Source: Closterium sp. Naga37s-1 (taxonomy: Eukaryota; Streptophyta; Zygnematophyceae; Desmidiales; Closteriaceae). Taken from it: a stretch of DNA of 64,000 bases. The stretch lies in NCBI GenBank assembly GCA_947471745.1, contig CANJKZ010000778.1:248001-312000 (forward strand), read 5' to 3'. Under the pieces are notes generated by a model. It worked only from the letters and a program-made list of their open reading frames with translations. It was not told the origin of the DNA and did not search any database. A program made the translations under genes and the position numbers. Shown one piece after another: positions 1-12,800 of this stretch (positions within the stretch are counted from its first letter, which is position 1; every line of letters begins with the position of its first letter).

Positions 1-92
1 CAATAGGGCTGGGCTGTTGGTCCCATTGCCTCACACCATGCCCTCTCCGTTCCTCGCCTGTTCCTCCTACTCCCTCTCCCTATCTTGGCCAG

Positions 93-815
93 GTTTGCTC
101 TGTCGCGTGGTGGCCGGGTGTTGATAGCAGACGAGATGGGGCTGGGAAAGACGGTGCAGGCAATAGGGCTGGGCTGTTGGTCCCACTGCCTCACACCATT
201 CCCTCTCCGTTCCTCGCCTGTTCCTCCTACTCCCTCTCCCTATCTTGGCCAGGTTTGCTCTGTCGCGTGGTGGCCGGGTGCTGATAGCAGACGAGATGGG
301 GCTGGGAAAGACGGTGCAGGCAATAGGGCTGGCTGCATCCTACAGGGACGAGTGGCCCGTGCTTGTCATCGCCCCCTCCTCTCTGCGCCTGCACTGGGCC
401 ATGGTGAGACATTCCCTTGGGATTTAATCTAGAATTTGCACTGGAACAGAGTAAGGTTGATTGGTGCATGACAAGACGGTGCAGGCCATAGGGTTGGCTG
501 CATGCTACAGGGACGAGTGGCCTGTGCTTGTCATCGCCCCTTCCTCTCTGCGCCTGCACTGGGCCATGGTGAGGCATGTGGGTGGACTGGGAACGTGCAG
601 AGCAAGGTTAGTGAAGGCAATGCTGCACCTTGCTCTGTCAGCATTGTCTGCACGACAATGCTGCATGGGCATAGGTCATGGTGAGCAGCCTGTCGGTGGA
701 CTGGGAACGTGCAGAGCAAGGTTAGTGAAGACAATGCTGCATAGGCATAGGTCATGGTGAGTGGCCCGTGCTTGTCGTTGCCCCTTCCTCTCTGCGCCTG
801 CACTGGGCCACGGTG
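93..815 (+). repeat. Partial copies of the Walker A exon
   Basis: The exon at 253-403 has a truncated upstream copy at about 93-175, which runs back into intron sequence. Two downstream copies of its 3' end follow at about 470-575 and 758-815, each keeping the GCCATGGTGAG or GCCACGGTGAG donor region. Only 253-403 encodes the whole segment from the exon start through the SSLRLHWAM end. Confidence 0.8.
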
Positions 816-3800
816 AGGCGTGTGGGCCCGTCCCTTTTCTTTTTTTCACTCGCCCTTCCCTTTCCCCACTCCACTTCCCTTCTTCATGAGCATCATGCGC
901 TGGCTTAACCTCTCCTTTCTCTTCTTCACCACTCCCCCCACCCCCCCACCCCCCCCACCACCCCCACCCCCCCACCCCCCCCCACCCCCCCACCCCCCCC
1001 ACCACCCTCACCCCCCCCACCACCCCCACCCCCCACCCCCCCACCACCCCCACCACCCCCACCCCCCCACTCCCCCATCCCCCCCACCACCCCCACCCCC
1101 CCCACCCCCCCCGTCCACCCCCACCCACCCCACCACCCCCACCCCCCCACCCCCCCCCCCCTTTCCCCACTCCACTTCCCTGCACCATGGCAGAGCATCA
1201 TGCGGTGGCTCGACCTGCCTCCTGAAGACATCACGGTGAGTCATGTGCAAAGTGCAAGCCATGCCATGCCATGCCACACCATGTCACCCATGCCATGTCA
1301 TGCGATGCCATGCCATGCCATGCCACGCTATGCCATGCTATGCCACGCCATGCCACGCCATGCCATACCATGTCATGCCATGCCCTGCCATGCCATGCCC
1401 TGCCGTGCCATGCCCTGCCGTGCCATGCCATGCCACGCCCTGCCATGCCATGCCACGCCCTGCCATGCCATGCCATGTCATGCCATGCCGTGCCATGTGC
1501 ATGCCACACGTTCTCATCCATGCCATACCATGCCATGCCCTCCTATGCCATATCCTCTGCTCCCTGTCAGGTGGTGATGCCTCAGGGCGGCGCCACTCGC
1601 AGCATCAACGGGTTCAACTTCGTCCGCTGGTCTTGAATGCAGCCCCACGCCCCTCATTCACCGTGCCCCATGCCCTATGTCCCACGCCCATACCCCTTAC
1701 GCTGCCTTCTGTCAGGTGGTGATGCCTCAGGGGGGTGCCACTCGCAGCATTAGCGGGTTCAACTTCGTCCGCTGCACTGGCACTCAGTTCCACACCCCTT
1801 GCCCCATGCCCCGCATCCCCATGTCCCATGCCTTACCCCATGTACTGCCCTCCTGTCAGGTGGTGATGCCTCAGGGGGGCGCCACTCGCAGCATTAACGG
1901 GTTCAACTTTGTCCGCTGCTCTCGCAACCAGCCCCTCTCACTGCAATCACCCTTCAACATAGTCTCCTATGACCTGCTTGATCGCCTGGAGCAGCCAGAT
2001 GAGCCGTTCAAGGTGAGCTGAGGCACTACACCCCTCTTGCCGCACTCACCCAGCTCACCTCACTGCACTCGAACCAACAAGTGCATCACATAACATTCAG
2101 CATCCCATCACATAACATTCAGCATCCCATCACATAACATTCAGCATCCCATCACATAACATTCAGCATACCATCACATAACATTCAGCATCCCATCCCT
2201 CCTCCATCCATTCCACGTGAATGCACGCACCAGGTGGTGAAAGCATACGAGTCGCACTACCTCAAGAACTGCAAGGCCAAGCGCATAGGCCTGGCTGTGC
2301 AATAAGCAGCCTGGCTGTGCCGAAAGTGCATCACATTCACCCTCCCCCCTTCCCACGCACATACACCAGGTGGTGATAGCAGACGAGTCCCACTACCTCG
2401 AGAACTACAAGGCCAAGCGCACAGGCCTGGTTGTGGCGCAACAAGTGCATCACATGCACCCCACACCAACCCCCCCTCCCTTCCCCATGTATGCACCTTC
2501 CTGCCAGGTGGTGATAGCAGACGAATCGCACTACCTTAAGAACTACAAAGCCAAGCGCACAAACCTGGCCGTTCCACGATTGCAGGTGAGGCTCTAGCAG
2601 CTTTTGAGGGCACAAATGACACAGCAGGAGCTTGTGCTTCCTGTTAGACTCGAAACGTCACTTTGTCGACCCGACCCCAACTGTTCTTTTAACGATTGGC
2701 AGTTATTGAATTTACCCGAGAAGCTGTTGTTGACCCCATTGACCATCATTGTCCGCGTTGACTGCCGTTGACCCTCTTGACCGTGCCCCCATCACCCAGC
2801 CAAGCGGGCCATTCTACGCACGGCACTCCTGCCTTGTCCCACCCCATCGACCCTCTTTCACCCCATTGACCCTCGTTGACCCTCTTGACCCCGCCCACAT
2901 CAGGCAGCCAACAGGGCCATTCTTCTCACGGGCACACCGGCCCTCTCACGCCCCATCGACCTCTTCAAGCAGGCACGTGTTACCGAGCTGCCTGCGTTCT
3001 TGTGAGCTATATCTGTTGCTGTGTTCCTGTGTCGGGTATGCGTGTGAGCATGTGCTCGTTGGGTATGCACGGGCACACCGGCCCTCTCACGCCCCATCGA
3101 CCTCTTCAAGCAGGCACGTGCCGCGGAACCACTTATGTTCTTGTGAGCTACATACATGGTGCTGGGACTGGGTTGCTGTGACGGGTATGTATGCGAGCGT
3201 GTGAAATGGACTCATTGGGTTGGGTCCGCCCACATGCATCGACCTGTTTAAGCAGGCACGTGTTGCTGAGCTGGATATGTTGCTGTGCCCAGCCCCTGCA
3301 CATGCATGTGTCTGCTGTGTTCCCTCATATGTGTGTGCTGTCTCATTCTCGCATCTCTCCTTCGCTTGCCCCATCTCAACCCTCGCTGCCTCATCTCCGC
3401 TCCCCTCCTCGCCCCCCATTCATCCTGCGGCCCAAGCATTCCATTCATCCTGCGGCCCAAGCATTCCATTCATCCTGCGGCCCAAGCATTCCATTCATCC
3501 TGCGGCCCAAGCATTCCATTCATCCTGCGGCCCAAGCATTCTATTCATCCTGCAGCCCAAGCATTCCATTCATCCTGCAGCCCAAGCATTCCATTCATCC
3601 TGCGGCCCAAGCATTCCATTCATCCTGCGGCCCAAGCATTCCATTCATCCTGCGGCCCAAGCATTCCATTCATCCTGCGGCCCAAGCATTCCATTCATCC
3701 TGCGGCCCAAGCATTCCATTCATCCTGCGGCCCAAGCATTCCATTCATCCTGCGGCCCAAGCATTCCATTCATCCTGCGGCCCAAGCATTCCATTCATCC

Positions 3801-6800
3801 TGCGGCTCAAGCATTCCATTCATCCTGCGGCCCAAGCATTCCATTCATCCTGCGGCCCAAGCATTCCATTCATCCGCTGTGCCCTGTCACCCCATTCGTG
3901 CCCTTCTTTCTGGAATGCCAAAAAGACATTCCCCGCCATGCCCCATCCCCTCCCTTCCTTTCCTCGCTTCAGCCGCTGCTTATCGCAAGCTGGGGGAGTA
4001 CGGCAATAGGTACTGCTGCGGGGTGACTTCTGAGGTGCCTCAATCTTTGCTGCACCATTCACTTCAGTGGTCCAAGCATCCCCCGCTGTTCCCCATCCTG
4101 TCCTCCTATAAATCCATGCCTTTCAGCTGGAGGCGCTTCAGCCGCGTGCCTATCACAAGCTGGGGGAGTATGGCAAGAGGTACTGCCGCGGGGTGAGTGG
4201 TTGGGTGCGGTAATAACAGGTTGCATTAAGTGGCAAGAGTTACTGCCGATCAAGGGGGTGAGTGGTACAATGCGGTACCAGCAGGTCGCCTTCGATTTCC
4301 AAGTAATTTTGCTCATGGGTGTGTTGGGTGTGTTGTTACATGCATGCTTTGGTTCTTTTTGCATTCATACTCGCTTCTATGCGTGCTTCCATGCACAGTA
4401 AGTGTCTACGTCGTCTTCCCTGCATTTGTCTTTGTCAACAACACCAGGGGAGATTCGGAGAATTCACAGGCTCTAGCAATCGGGAGGAGTTGCATGCGGT
4501 GCTGAGCGGTACGGTCATGATCCGGCGGCTCAAGAAGCAAGTGCTGCCACAACTGCCAGCCAAGCGACGACAGCAGGTAGTGAGGTGTTAATTTCTGGGG
4601 GGGGCGGGGGTACTTGGTAGAAACTTCTTTGTAAGTGGGTAGGGGCTGCATAGTGAAAACTACTTGGGATTGTTTGTTGTTTGCCTGATAGCAGGCAGGG
4701 ATTGTTTGTATGTTTATGGACAAGTTAGTTTTCAGGCAACTTTCATAGTAGATAAGACAGCAGGTAGAGTGTGTGGGTGGGTGAGCCTGGTTTTCTTGCA
4801 CGAGTGGCGAGTGCCTGTTTTGTTCCTGTGCCTGTGTCCGTGTTTGTGACAGACTAAGTGGTTGCGAGTGGTGAGGGATAGGTGACAGCCATGAAGCACG
4901 TACGTTCGCCTGTAGGCACCTCATAGTCCTAACCCCTCACCCACCCCTCACCCACTCCTCACCCACCCCTCACCCACCCCTCACCCACCCCTCACCCACC
5001 CCTCACCCACCCCTCACCCACCCCTCCCCCACCCCTCCCCCACCCCTCACCCACCCCTCACCCACCCCTCACCCACCCCTCTCCCACTTCCCGCCCCCGT
5101 CGCCTTCACTCTTCCCCCATCCTCTCATCCCTCCCCCCATCCCTCGCCCATCCCTCCCCTCATCCGTCCCCCATCCATCCGTCATCCCTGCCCCACCGCT
5201 ACCCATCTCCTGTCTTCCTCGTTGTGCAGGTGGTGCTGATGCTAGAGGGGAGGGACGGCCATGACATGACACCCGCGTGACCACTCTCAACCACGTATTA
5301 CTTCCCCAACCCTCCCCACTTCCCCACCTCCCCCATGTGCAGGTGCTGCTGATGCTGGAGGAGAAGGCTACGAAGCCCATCCGCGCACTCTCAAGCTCAT
5401 TACATCCCCCATCCCTCCCCATCCCTCCCCCATCCCTCCCCATCCCTCCCCATCCCTCCCCCATCCCTCCCCCATCCCTCCCCCACCACCTCTCCCCGGC
5501 CACAGGTGCTGCTGATGCTGGAGAAGAAGGCCATGAAGCCGCCTAATAATCCCCATACCTCGCCTATCCTCCCGCCACCCCTTTTCCACTGCCCTCCCTT
5601 GCCATGCCACAGGCGCTGCTGATGCTTGAGGAGAAGGCCATGAAGCCCTTCAGGGCCCTCTAAGGCACCTAAGAATCCCCATACGTCCCCCATCCTTCCC
5701 CCACTTCCCCACCCTCCCCCACACCTCCCCCTGCCACAGGTGCTGCTGATGCTGGAGGAGAAGGCCATGAAGCCCATTCGCGCACTGCATATGCAGGTGG
5801 GTTGTGGGAGGGAGGGATTGAGTACAAAGGGAGGTGGAAAGAGAGGGAAGCATGCTGGAGAGAAGGCCATGAAGCCCATTCGCGCACTGCACAAGCAGGT
5901 GGGTTGGTGGGGGAGGGCAGGGGGGAGTTGGTGCAAAGGATAGGGGAAACAAGGTGGAGAAGAGTCAACACCCCTCTTATCCGTCCTCTTCCCCCTCCCC
6001 CAAACCCCAAACCCTCTCCCCCCACGCACACATAAACCAGCTGAGAAAGGTGCGGGAGAAGAAGATGGCGGCTGCAGGGGGTGCAAGTGGGGACTTTCGA
6101 GACTCATAAGTCAATCCCCTACCCTTCCCCCCACAACGACCCCCCCACGCACACATAAACCAGCTGAGAAAGGTGCGGGAGAAGAAGATGGCGGCTGCAG
6201 GGGGTGCAGATGGGAGGGGGGGAGCTTCTGAAACGTTTTAAGATTTCACTTACCCTTGCTTCCTCTCCTCCCCCAAACCCTCTCCCCCCACAACGACCCC
6301 CCCGCGCACACATAAACCAGCTGAGAAAGGTGCGGGAGAAGAAGAGGGCGGCAGCGACTGCGGAAAAGGAGAGCGAAGCAGTCATGGAGGAGAGGGCTCT
6401 GGTGTCCCGGGTGAGTGGGGAATGCTTGAAAGAGGGATATGTTTCCTGTCTGGTTGGCCTAACGTCTGCTGCAGAGGGGGAGAGTGCAGCAGTGATGGAG
6501 GACAGGGCGCTGATGTCCAAGGTGGGTGGGTGGTGCTTGCATGGCAAATATATTTATACTGTTAAGGACGGATATGATTGCAGGAAGCCAGTTGAGAAGA
6601 TTTTGGTAGTTAGAATAGACTCCCTGGTAGAAAGGAGAGAAGACAAAAGACTGAGCAAGTCCATTCAATTACACAAACATTGCCACCCTCCCTCGTTGCC
6701 ACCCTCCCTCGTTGCCACCCTGTTCCCGCAGCTTTACTAAAGAACGCCCGAGGCGTTGGTGGAAGGTGGAAGGTGATTACAATGAGAGTACCTGGTGGGA

Positions 6801-9800
6801 AAGGACGTGAAAAAAAGAAGAGTTTTGAGACGTCTCAAAATGTACTCTCATTACAATGAGAGTACCTGGTTGGAAAGGACAATGTGCTTTTGGGAGTTCT
6901 CAAAGCCGCCCCGTCTCCACTCTCAAGAAGCAGCAGAACCTTCCCCCTTCCCTTCCTTCATCACCTCCGTTCCCATGCGAGCAGCTCTACACGGAGTCGG
7001 CAGAAGCGAAGGTGGATGTGAATGCTGTGAGGGATGACCCATCACCACTCGTGACTGATTGTTCCCCCAATGAGCAGCTGTACACGGAGTCGGCAGAAGC
7101 GAAGGTGGATGCTGTGAGGGAGTACCTGGGGACCACGCCACGCCCCATCACCCTCCTCTCACCACCCTCAGAGTCACATTTCCGCTTTCCATCCCTCATT
7201 CCCACCCACCCCTTCGATTGCCTCCATCCCCCATGCGAGCAGCTCTACACAGAGTCAGCAGAGGCGAAGGTGGATGCTGTGAGGGAGCACCTAAAGACCA
7301 TGCCCCATTGCCCTCTCACCACCCTCAGAGACGGCAGTTACATTTCCCCTTTCCTGCCCTCATCCCCATGCGAGCAGCTGTACACGGAGTCAGCTGAGGC
7401 AAAGGTGGATGCTGTGAGGGAGTACCTGGGGACGATGCTGGAGGTGAGTCGCTGGGCATGTGGGTGTATGAATTGGCACCATCATGCATGCACACCATGC
7501 ATGCACACCATGCATGCACACCATGCATGCACACCATGCACGCACACCATTCACGCACACCATGCACGCACACCATGCACATTGCACACCATGCATGCAC
7601 ACCATGCACGCACACCATGCACACACACCATGCACGCACACCATGCACATTGCACACCATGCACATTGCACACCATGCACATTGCACACCATGCATGCAC
7701 ACCATGCACGCACACCATGCACGCACACCATGCATGCACACCATGCACGCACACCATGCACACACACCATGCACGCACACCATGCACACACACCATGCAC
7801 GCACACCATGCACATTGCACACCATGCACATTGCACACCATGCACATTGCACACCATGCACATTGCACACCATGCATGCACACCATGCACGCACACCATG
7901 CATGCACACCATGCACGCACACCATTCACGCACACCATGCATACCATGCACATTGCACACCATGCTGGAGGTGGGTCGCTGGGCATGTGGGTGTATGAAT
8001 TGGCATCACCATGAATGCACACATCGTGCTATGAGGGAGTAGGCACGATGCTTGAGGTGAGTCCATACGCCCAGGGCCTTGGGTCTTGGGTCCTTGTACC
8101 TAGACCCTCAAGGCATGTGGGCTGGAGGTGGGATAAAATGTACTTGCATCATCTGGTGATCGCATGGTGTTGGATTTGCTGGTGTTGGCATGTCTGTTCG
8201 CATGTCTGCTAGCATGTTTTGCTTGCGACTGGGATCAGTTGGGCTCCTGTTTTGATAAGAATTCCCGTAACAATGTGTCTGTTCGCATGTCTGCTCGCAT
8301 GTCTGTTTGTGCTCCCTGCCTGTGCCTCTGTGTGTGTGTCCCTCCTGCTTTCACTCGTGCAGGGGGGGTGCAAGTTCCTGGTGTTCGCCCATCACATGAC
8401 CATGATGGATGCTCTTTCCGACTTCTTCCAGGTAACCATGCCATGCCATGCCACTCCATGCCACTGTGCAATGCATGCATGTACTTGGTTTTGCTTTAGC
8501 AGCAGGCCATGCATGTACTTGGTTTTGCTTTAGCAGCAGGCAATGCATGTACTTGGTTTTGCTTTAGCAGCAGGCCATGCATGTACTTGGTTTTGCTTTA
8601 GCAGCAGGCCATGCATGTACTTGGTTTTGCTTTAGCAGCAGGCCATGCATGTACTTGGTTTTGCTTTAGCAGCAGGCCATGCATGTACTTGGTTTTGCTT
8701 TAGCAGCAGGCCATGCATGTACTTGGTTTTGCTTTAGCAGCAGGCCATGCATGTACTTGGTTTTGCTTTAGCAGCAGGCCATGCATGTACTTGGTTTTGC
8801 TTTAGCAGCAGGCCATGCATGTACTTGGTTTTGCTTTAGCAGCAGGTCATGCATGTACTTTGTGCTAATAGGGGGTGCTGCCATGAGCAATGCTGACCTA
8901 CAGCTGCAGGGTACTGCTCAACAGTTAGCCATTTAGATTGCACGGAACTGGGTCACACTGGGGTTCGAACCGGAGACCTTTTGGACTGTGTCCTGAAAGA
9001 GTTTTTTGGACAGTTCAATGCATTCACTTTCCTTCGTCATCCTGTCTTTCTCCGTTTCTCCCCTCACCCCCTCGCACCCAGTTCGCCCTCTTTCACTCCC
9101 CTTTCCCATTTTTTCCCCCTTTCCCGTTCCCCCTTTCTCCCCCATCCCTCAGAAGGAGAAGGTTGGGTACATTCGCATTGACGGGGGCACTGCGCCTGAA
9201 AAGAGGCATCATCTGGTGTCGCGCTTTCAGGAAGACGCTGGCACTCGTGTGGCTGTGGTGAGTGAGATGATGGGTGGGTGTGGTGAGTCTGTCTCACTGA
9301 GGCGTGGGTGTGGCTGTGGTGAGGGAATAATAAGGGGCATCAGCATCTGGCGCTTTTTCAGATGGAGCATGTGGCCGTGGTGAGTGAGTGTGGGGCCCAC
9401 GCCTGCCGCATGGATGCCCAGCTGCACAATTAAGTGGGTCATGAGTCACCAGCTGGTGGCGTGCTTTCAGACTGATCCTGACACGCGCATGGCTGCGATG
9501 CGACTGTTTCTCTGAGGGGCGATGGTGTGGCTGTGTCTGGGGAATAATGCGGACACTCACATGGCTGTGGGGACGCCACGATTTAGGCGATAAGGGAGGC
9601 ATGAACTGGTGGTGCGCATCCAGACTGATCCTGACACTGATGTGCGTGTGGTGAGACTGTTTCTCTGAGGGGCGATGGTGTGGCTGTGTCTGGGGAATAA
9701 TGCGGACACTCACATGGCTGTGGGGACGCCACGATTTAGGCGATAAGGGAGGCATGAACTGGTGGTGCGCATCCAGACTGATCCTGACACTGATGTGCGT

Positions 9801-12800
9801 GTGGTGAGACTGTTTCTCTGAGGGGCGATGGTGTGGCTGTGTCTGGGGAATAATGCGGACACTCACATGGCTGTGGGGACGCCACGATTTAGGCGATAAG
9901 GGAGGCATGAACTGGTGGTGCGCATCCAGACTGATCCTGACACTGATGTGCGTGTGGTGAGACTGTTTCTCTGAGGGGCGATGGTGTGGCTGTGTCTGGG
10001 GAATAATGCGGACACTCACATGGCTGTGGGGATGCCACGATTCAGGCGATAAGGGAGGCATGACCTGGTGGTGCGCATCCAGACTGATCCTGACACTCAT
10101 GTGCATGTGATGAGACTGTTTCTCTGAGAGGAGTGTGGAGAGATGAGTGTCGTGGTGAGATGGACTCTCTGAGGCGTGGTAATGGTTTCGACGTGCGGGC
10201 AGGCAGAAGTAAGAGTAAGAGAGTAAGAGGAGCATCAGCTGATAACTCCTTCCTCACATCTTGGATGCGTCTGCTGCACTGCCCTTGCTTGGCTTGGGGA
10301 TGCGAGAAGGGCAGCACCCCCAGGCTGGGGATGCGAGAAGGCAGCACCCCCAGGCTGGGGATGCGAGAAGGCAGCACCCCCAGGCTGGGGATGCGAGAAG
10401 GGCAGCACCCCCAGGCTGGGGATGCGAGAAGGCAGCACCCCCAGGCTGACTGCTGCCATTTCCGAGGCTGAATTGCTTGCAACCGACAGACTTGTGCTTG
10501 CAACCGACAGACTTGTGCTTGCAGGCTTAGTTGAAAACACCCACCGCTGCAGGCTTAGTTGAAAACACTGTTGCTGCAGACTCAGCACGGTGGTGTTTGA
10601 GTCGACTCACAACCATACACATTTACTTCTCTATTCCATCACTCTCTCATCTCCGATCCCCTCCCTGCCTCCCTCCCTCACAGCTGGGCATTCATGCAGC
10701 AGGGGTGGGTCTCACGCTCACAGCAGCCAGCACGGTGGTGTTTGAGTCGACTCACAACCATACCCATTTACTTCTCTATTCCATCACTCTCTCATCTCCG
10801 ATCCCCTCCCTGCCTCCCTCCCTCACAGCTGGGCATTCATGCAGCAGGGGTGGGTCTCACGCTCACAGCAGCCAGCACGGTGGTGTTTGCAGAGATGGCG
10901 TGGAATCCGGGGGACCTGGTGCAAGCAGAGGACAGGGCGCACAGGATAGGCCAGGTGGGTGCTGGGGGGTTGAATGCAGTGACGGGGTGTGGAATGCGGT
11001 GGTGGATGGTATGGTGCAGCTCTGAGGGGTATTTCACCGTGATGGGGTAGGTCTGGCGAAGAGGAGATGATGGCGTGGAAACCGGGGGACTTGGTGCAGG
11101 CTGAAGACAGGGGTCTAGGATAGGGCAGGTGGGTGGGTGCTGGGGGGTCGAGTGCGGTGGTGGGGGAGAAGAGGAGATGATGACGTGGAAACCGGGGGTG
11201 GTTTGGTGCAGGCAGAAGACAGGGCGCACAAGATTGGGCAGGTGGGTGATGGGGGGTTGAGTGCGGTGGTGGGAGGTGGTGTTTGGTAGGACTTGTAAGG
11301 TGTAAAGCAGAGTGAGGGAGATGCCGTGGAGCGCCGGGGACATGTTGCAGGTGGGGGATAGGCCGCACAGGATAGGGCAGGTGGGCTCTGCTGCCTGGGG
11401 TGGGACGTAGTGTTACAGATAGTAATATCTACTCCTGGGTCCGTGCTCTTTCTCTCCTGGGTTCTGTAAACTAATCTCCTCTCATTTCCTATTCTCCTAC
11501 CCCTGCTTCTCTGCTCGTTGCCTGCTTATCTTCCCTTCACCCAGCGTTTTCTAATCTACCGTCCAGACCAATTCTGTGACCATCTACTAATACTCTTCTT
11601 GTCTGCATGTTTATGACACCTGCTTCTCTCCAATCACTTTATTATCTGCCCTCTTCTCGCGTATTTGCCCTCTTCTCTTCACCTGCCCTTCCCCTCTGCT
11701 GTGCAGGCCAATGCGGTCGTGTATTACCAGCACGCCTTTGGTTGTGTTAATTCCTCAACTCCCATCTACCCTCACCGCCCCTTCCCTTCTCTGCCCCGTC
11801 CAGGCCAATTTGGTGAATGTGTATCGCCTGCATGTTTTAGAGCCCTGATTCTCTGTGTATGCTGCCCTTCTCTTGCCTTTCTCTTCTCTGCCCCCTCTGC
11901 CGTCCAGGCCAATTCGGTGAATGTGTATTACCTTCACGCCCCTGAAACCATTGATGACCTCATATGGTGGGTGCTTGCGTTCTTGTGGTGTTTTTTTTTT
12001 TTTTTTTTTTTTTCAAGCGCCTAGAAAAGTGTACATGTGGTGTTTGGGTTTGTGTGCCCTTCCCTAGATGGGAGCATCAATTGGTGCTCATTAAACACCT
12101 TGAAACGCTTGGATAATGCCGATCTCAACCTATTTTTCTCTAGACTTCAAAAAACTTCACTCAATCAATCACTCAAGGCAGCAGAAGGGCCGCAGTGGTG
12201 TATGACACGCTCGGCTTTGTCTGTCTCAATTTCATTCTCACTCGCGAGTTGACTTTTCAATCGGCCCGAAAGGGCCGCAGTGCTGCTTCAGACGCTCCGC
12301 TTGGTCTTTCTCGATTTCATTCTCACTCACTCATCCGCATTCTCCCCGTTTGAATCCCCTCCCCCCTCACTCCGTTCCTTGCCGTCTGTCTTTCTGTCCT
12401 CTCTTTCTCAGGAGCGTTGTGCAGCACAAGCTGGAGAATCTGGGACAGGTGGGTGGGTGGGTGGGTGCGTGGGTGGGCAAGTGAGTGGGGCGTCTGGGGC
12501 AGATGAGCGGGCAGGGTGGGATGTTCGGTGTGTCTGGCCTACCTTGCAGTACCCTTTGAGGCGCCTCCGAATCAAATTCTCCTGATGCCCGGTGTGTCGG
12601 CCTGCTAATCTAAGATACAACTTTTGAGGCGCTCCAAAGGTCAAATCCTCCTGATGCCCGGTGTGCGGGGCTGCTAAGTAGGGGAACATGTGGTTGTGTG
12701 AGCTTGTTGGCTTGTTGAGACAAGGCAATGAGTGCAAGGGCATATATGCATGCGCTGTTGCCATACCCCATCCTCATGCGAGTCATGTGTATGAGTTTGC

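Noticed and set aside
3191-4196. Overlapping plus-strand ORFs of 268-303 codons
   Set aside because: They are translations of the 25-bp minisatellite in three frames; the unit has no stop and is not a multiple of three.
7325-8042. Long His/Cys-rich ORFs on both strands
   Set aside because: Produced by CACACCATGCAY repeats; both strands are open in several frames, which points to composition, not coding.
8450-8860. CRISPR-like regular repeat array
   Set aside because: The 34-bp units are contiguous with no unique spacers, and the context is a eukaryotic intron. The same holds for the arrays at 3418, 14210 and 25012.
8940-9000. tRNA-like GGTTCGAACC near a possible acceptor region
   Set aside because: The bases flanking the loop do not form a T-stem and no anticodon or D-arm can be placed on either strand.
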